From Ornithinimicrobium avium (GTDB taxonomy: Bacteria > Actinomycetota > Actinomycetes > Actinomycetales > Dermatophilaceae), in contig NZ_CP031229.1 in the NCBI RefSeq assembly GCF_003351765.1, forward strand, positions 186,001 through 250,000: 64,000 nucleotides of DNA, given 5' to 3'. Shown here in pieces: positions 60,115 to 64,000 of this stretch (position 1 is its first letter; every line of letters starts with the position of its first letter). The notes beneath the pieces are model-generated. The model had not been told where the DNA came from. It did not search any database and saw only the letters and a list, made by a program, of their open reading frames with translations. Position numbers and translations under genes: made by a program.

Positions 60115-61595
60115 CAGAACAGGTCCACCCCCTCGTGCCCGGCGGCCAGCGGATGCTCGCCGCGGACGGCGCGCGGGCGCTCGCCGCACAGCCGCGGTGT
60201 GGGATAGATCTTGCCGGGGTTGGCGATGCCTGCCGGGTCGAAGGCGCAGCGCACCATCTGCATCGTGTCCAGGTCCTCCGCGGTGAACATCGCGGGCATG
60301 TGCTTGGCCTTGTCGGCCCCCACCCCGTGCTCGCCGGTGATCGAACCGCCGTGCTCGATGCACAGGTCCAGGATCATCCCGCTGACCTCCTCGGCCCGCT
60401 GCGTCGCGCCCTCCTCGTCGGCGTCGAAGAGGACGAGGGGGTGCAGGTTGCCGTCCCCGGCGTGGAAGACGTTGGCCACGCGCACGCCGCGCTCCGCGCT
60501 GATCTTGGCCATCCGGCGCAGCACCTCTGGCAGCGCGGTGCGGGGGACGACGCCGTCCTGGACGATGTAGTCGGGGGAGATCCGGCCGACGGCGGCGAAC
60601 GCGGACTTGCGACCCTTCCAGATCTCGGCCCGCTCGGCGGCGTCGGTGGCTACCCGGAACTCGAAGGTGCCCTGCTCGCGACAGATCCGCTCGACCGCGG
60701 CGTACTCGTGCTCGACCTCCTGGGCCGGCCCGTCGAGCTCGACGACGAGCACCGCGCCGGCGCCCTCGGGGTAGCCGCAGCTGACCGCCTTCTCGGCCGC
60801 CTCGATGGCCAGGGCGTCCATGATCTCGATCGCGGCCGGGATGATGCCGGCCGCGATGATCGCGCTCGTCGCGGCCCCGGCCTGGTCGGTGCTGGCGAAC
60901 CCGGCGAGCACGGTGCGCACCTCCTGCGGCAGGCGCACGAGGCGCACGGTCGCGCGGGTCGCCACGCCCAGCGTCCCCTCCGACCCGACGAACGCGCCGA
61001 CGAGGTCGTAGCCGGGCGCGTCCGGCGCCTCGGTGCCCAGCGTCACCTGCTCCCCGTCCGGCGTGACGACGTCGAGGGAGAGGACGTGGTTGCTCGTGAA
61101 GCCGTACTTGAGGCAGTGCGCCCCGCCGGAGTTCTCCGCGACGTTGCCGCCGATCGAGCAGATCTGCTGACTGCTGGGGTCCGGCGCGAAGTAGTAGCCC
61201 TGCGGTGTCGCCGCCCTCGTCACCTGCAGGTTGATCACGCCGGTGTCGACGACGGCGCGCTCGTCCCGCGACCGCACCTCGTGCAGCGTCCGCAGCCGGC
61301 TGGTCACGACGAGCACGCCCTCGGCGTGCGGCAGGGCGCCCCCGGACAACCCGGTGCCGGACCCGCGCGCGACGAACGGCACCCGGTGGCGCGCGCACGC
61401 CCGCACGGTCCGGGCGACCTCCTCGGCCGTGTCGGCGAGGACCACGAGCGCGGGCGTCACGCGGTAGGCCGCCAGGCCGTCGCACTCGTACGTCGTCAGC
61501 TGAGCGGGGTCGGTGAGCAGCCGGTGCTCCGGTATGTGGTGGCGCAGCTCCGCCAGCACCTCGTCGACCGTGCCGAGCACCGTCTCCTGCGTCAT
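60114..61595 (-). CDS. glcD: Glycolate oxidase subunit GlcD (FAD-linked)
   Basis: 493 residues. The PCMH-type FAD-binding domain has PFVARGSGTGLSGGALP and ICSIGGNVAENSGGAHCLKYG. The C-terminal FAD-oxidase domain has NVFHAGDGNLHPLVLFD and GGSITGEHGVGADKAKHM. It oxidises glycolate (or D-lactate) to the 2-oxo acid and works with GlcE and GlcF. GAGGAGG precedes ATG 61595. The stop overlaps the glcE start by one base (TGATG). It lies 37 bp downstream of aceB in the same operon. Confidence 0.94.
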   Translation of the reverse strand: MTQETVLGTVDEVLAELRHHIPEHRLLTDPAQLTTYECDGLAAYRVTPALVVLADTAEEVARTVRACARHRVPFVARGSGTGLSGGALPHAEGVLVVTSRLRTLHEVRSRDERAVVDTGVINLQVTRAATPQGYYFAPDPSSQQICSIGGNVAENSGGAHCLKYGFTSNHVLSLDVVTPDGEQVTLGTEAPDAPGYDLVGAFVGSEGTLGVATRATVRLVRLPQEVRTVLAGFASTDQAGAATSAIIAAGIIPAAIEIMDALAIEAAEKAVSCGYPEGAGAVLVVELDGPAQEVEHEYAAVERICREQGTFEFRVATDAAERAEIWKGRKSAFAAVGRISPDYIVQDGVVPRTALPEVLRRMAKISAERGVRVANVFHAGDGNLHPLVLFDADEEGATQRAEEVSGMILDLCIEHGGSITGEHGVGADKAKHMPAMFTAEDLDTMQMVRCAFDPAGIANPGKIYPTPRLCGERPRAVRGEHPLAAGHEGVDLF

Positions 61596-61632
61596 GACAG
61601 ACCTCCTCGTCCCGTCCCCTCAGGGTAGGTGG

Positions 61633-63249
<1,617 letters not shown>

Positions 63250-63266
63250 GAGGCCTCCCGGCGTAG

Positions 63267-63308
63267 ATTCCGTTCAGCGGAATAAATGATCCGCTAGATG
63301 AAATCTAG
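63267..63308. promoter_or_regulatory. Two palindromes ahead of aceB, candidate operators
   Basis: ATTCCG-TTCAG-CGGAAT (63267-63283) and CTAGAT-GAA-ATCTAG (63294-63308) are perfect inverted repeats in an AT-rich patch just upstream of aceB. The first has the size and half-site spacing of IclR-family operators; an IclR gene lies at 54647-55426. The second may bind another regulator or overlap the promoter. TATTCC on the minus strand inside the first palindrome could be the -10 box. Confidence 0.55.
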
Positions 63309-63361
63309 CCTAGCCGGTGCCTGGCGGTCGGGTCCAGCGGGGAGCGCACCGGCCCTGCGGC

Positions 63362-63367
63362 TAGGCT
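63362..63367 (+). promoter_or_regulatory. -10 box of a leaderless promoter
   Basis: TAGGCT ends 6 nt before GTG 63374. Confidence 0.4.
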
Positions 63368-63373
63368 GCAGGC

Positions 63374-63826
63374 GTGGGTGCGCACGAGATCGTCATCAGC
63401 GCCGAGGACCGACCGGGGCGTGAGGAGCTCGTCGAGCTCTACGACGCGGTGGGGTGGACGGCGTACGCCTCCGACCCGGAGGTCCTGGAGGCCGCCGTGT
63501 GCGGGTCCTCGCGGGTGGTGACCGCGCGCTACGGCGACCAGCTGCTCGGCCTGGCGCGGGTGGTCTCCGACGGCGTGACGATCGCCTACCTGCAGGACGT
63601 GCTCGTACGGCCCGAGCTGCAGCGCGAGGGGGTCGGGCGCCAGCTGGTGCAGGCGGCGCTGGAGCCCTTTGCCGCCTGCCGGCAGAAGGTCCTGCTCACC
63701 GACGACGAGCCGCGCCAGCGCAAGTTCTACGAGTCGTTGGGCTACTCCGAGATCCGGGAGCACGGGGACGGCCGGCTGCGCGCCTTCGTGCGCTTCGACG
63801 AGCCGGACGGCGCGCGCCAGGCGTAG
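63374..63826 (+). CDS. GNAT-family N-acetyltransferase
   Basis: 150 residues. The acetyl-CoA-binding motif A reads VLVRPELQREGVGRQLVQAAL, preceded by the AYLQD strand and followed by TDDEPRQRKFYESLGY, typical of GNAT acetyltransferases. The substrate is unknown. It stands alone between the divergent aceB operon and lepA. Start GTG 63374 is supported by the -10 box 6 nt upstream. Confidence 0.85.
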   Translation: MGAHEIVISAEDRPGREELVELYDAVGWTAYASDPEVLEAAVCGSSRVVTARYGDQLLGLARVVSDGVTIAYLQDVLVRPELQREGVGRQLVQAALEPFAACRQKVLLTDDEPRQRKFYESLGYSEIREHGDGRLRAFVRFDEPDGARQA

Positions 63827-63828
63827 GA

Positions 63829-63846
63829 AGGGCCGGACCTGGCCCT
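63829..63846 (+). terminator. Short hairpin after the acetyltransferase gene
   Basis: AGGGCC-GGACCT-GGCCCT directly after the stop codon; no T-run. Confidence 0.4.
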
Positions 63847-63921
63847 CGTCCGTGGGAGACTGGGACGACTGTCCGACGCACGACATACCCCCCTTCGAGA
63901 GCCACGAGGTCGAGACCGAGC

Positions 63922-64000
63922 GTGTCACCCCTTGCCCCGCCCAGCACGGTGCCCCAGCCGGCCTCCACGCCGCCCGGGCGCATCCGCAACTTCTGCATCA
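63922..64000 (+). CDS. lepA: Elongation factor 4 (LepA), N-terminal fragment
   Basis: The last 79 bases encode 26 residues from GTG 63922: a short Pro/Ser-rich leader and then GRIRNFCI, where the LepA sequence would continue IAHIDHGKSTLADR. LepA is a ribosome-associated GTPase. Only the region before the P-loop lies in the window, so the call rests on this short but characteristic stretch and on start placement. A TACCCC box at 63886-63891 may belong to its promoter. Confidence 0.7.
   Translation, partial: MSPLAPPSTVPQPASTPPGRIRNFCI

Overview
The window is one continuous stretch of a very GC-rich actinobacterial chromosome. GTG starts are frequent, many genes overlap by 4 bp (ATGA/GTGA), and many start 6-8 nt after a TANNNT -10 box, so their mRNAs look leaderless. 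The housekeeping order (rimP-nusA-ylxR-infB-rbfA-truB-ribF, rne-rplU-rpmA-obgE-proB-proA, nadD-rsfS-phosphatase-tRNA-Ala, lepA) points to Micrococcales, perhaps the Ornithinimicrobium/Serinicoccus/Intrasporangiaceae side. That placement is an inference from gene content; no tree was built. No insertion sequence, phage, CRISPR array or replication origin was found.

Layout. 1-1835: end of glucuronate isomerase (uxaC) and a fructuronate-reductase-like polyol dehydrogenase. 2.1-11.9 kb: a class V aminotransferase, proS, a TauE/SafE permease, a CapA-type lipoprotein, a YyaL-type protein, an APH(6)-like kinase and a DUF4439 lipoprotein. 12-19.4 kb: the transcription/translation cluster rimP to ribF, followed by a rodA-type gene and a long-chain acyl-CoA ligase. 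22.6-31.9 kb: a polyol/sugar-alcohol operon on the minus strand (binding protein, two permeases, mannitol-type dehydrogenase, two zinc alcohol dehydrogenases, xylulokinase) with a divergent SorC-type regulator. 32-45.9 kb: two radical-SAM-associated genes (TIGR03960 and TIGR03936 families), normally neighbours upstream of rne, here separated by about 8 kb. That block holds five mevalonate-pathway genes, a dodecin and a serC-serA pair. 46-53.8 kb: L21, L27, ObgE, ProB, ProA, a glycosyltransferase, NadD, RsfS and a histidine phosphatase. 53.9 kb: tRNA-Ala(GGC) with its own promoter and terminator. 54.1-63.3 kb: a glycolate-utilisation region (IclR regulator, orphan PemK/MazF-like gene, LctP-family permease, aceB-glcD-glcE-glcF). 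63.4-64 kb: a GNAT acetyltransferase and the start of lepA.

How it fits together. The polyol operon should import a sugar alcohol, oxidise it to a ketose such as xylulose and phosphorylate it, but it carries no ABC ATPase. The mevalonate operon supplies IPP/DMAPP from HMG-CoA in the order mvk-mvaD-pmk-fni-HMG-CoA reductase; HMG-CoA synthase is not in the window. The glycolate operon would convert glycolate to glyoxylate (GlcDEF) and then to malate (AceB), but glcE carries a one-base frameshift in this sequence. Other points of interest are a perfect 26-bp inverted repeat at 1942-2013, a pair of 30-bp direct repeats downstream of tRNA-Ala, and two palindromes in front of aceB.
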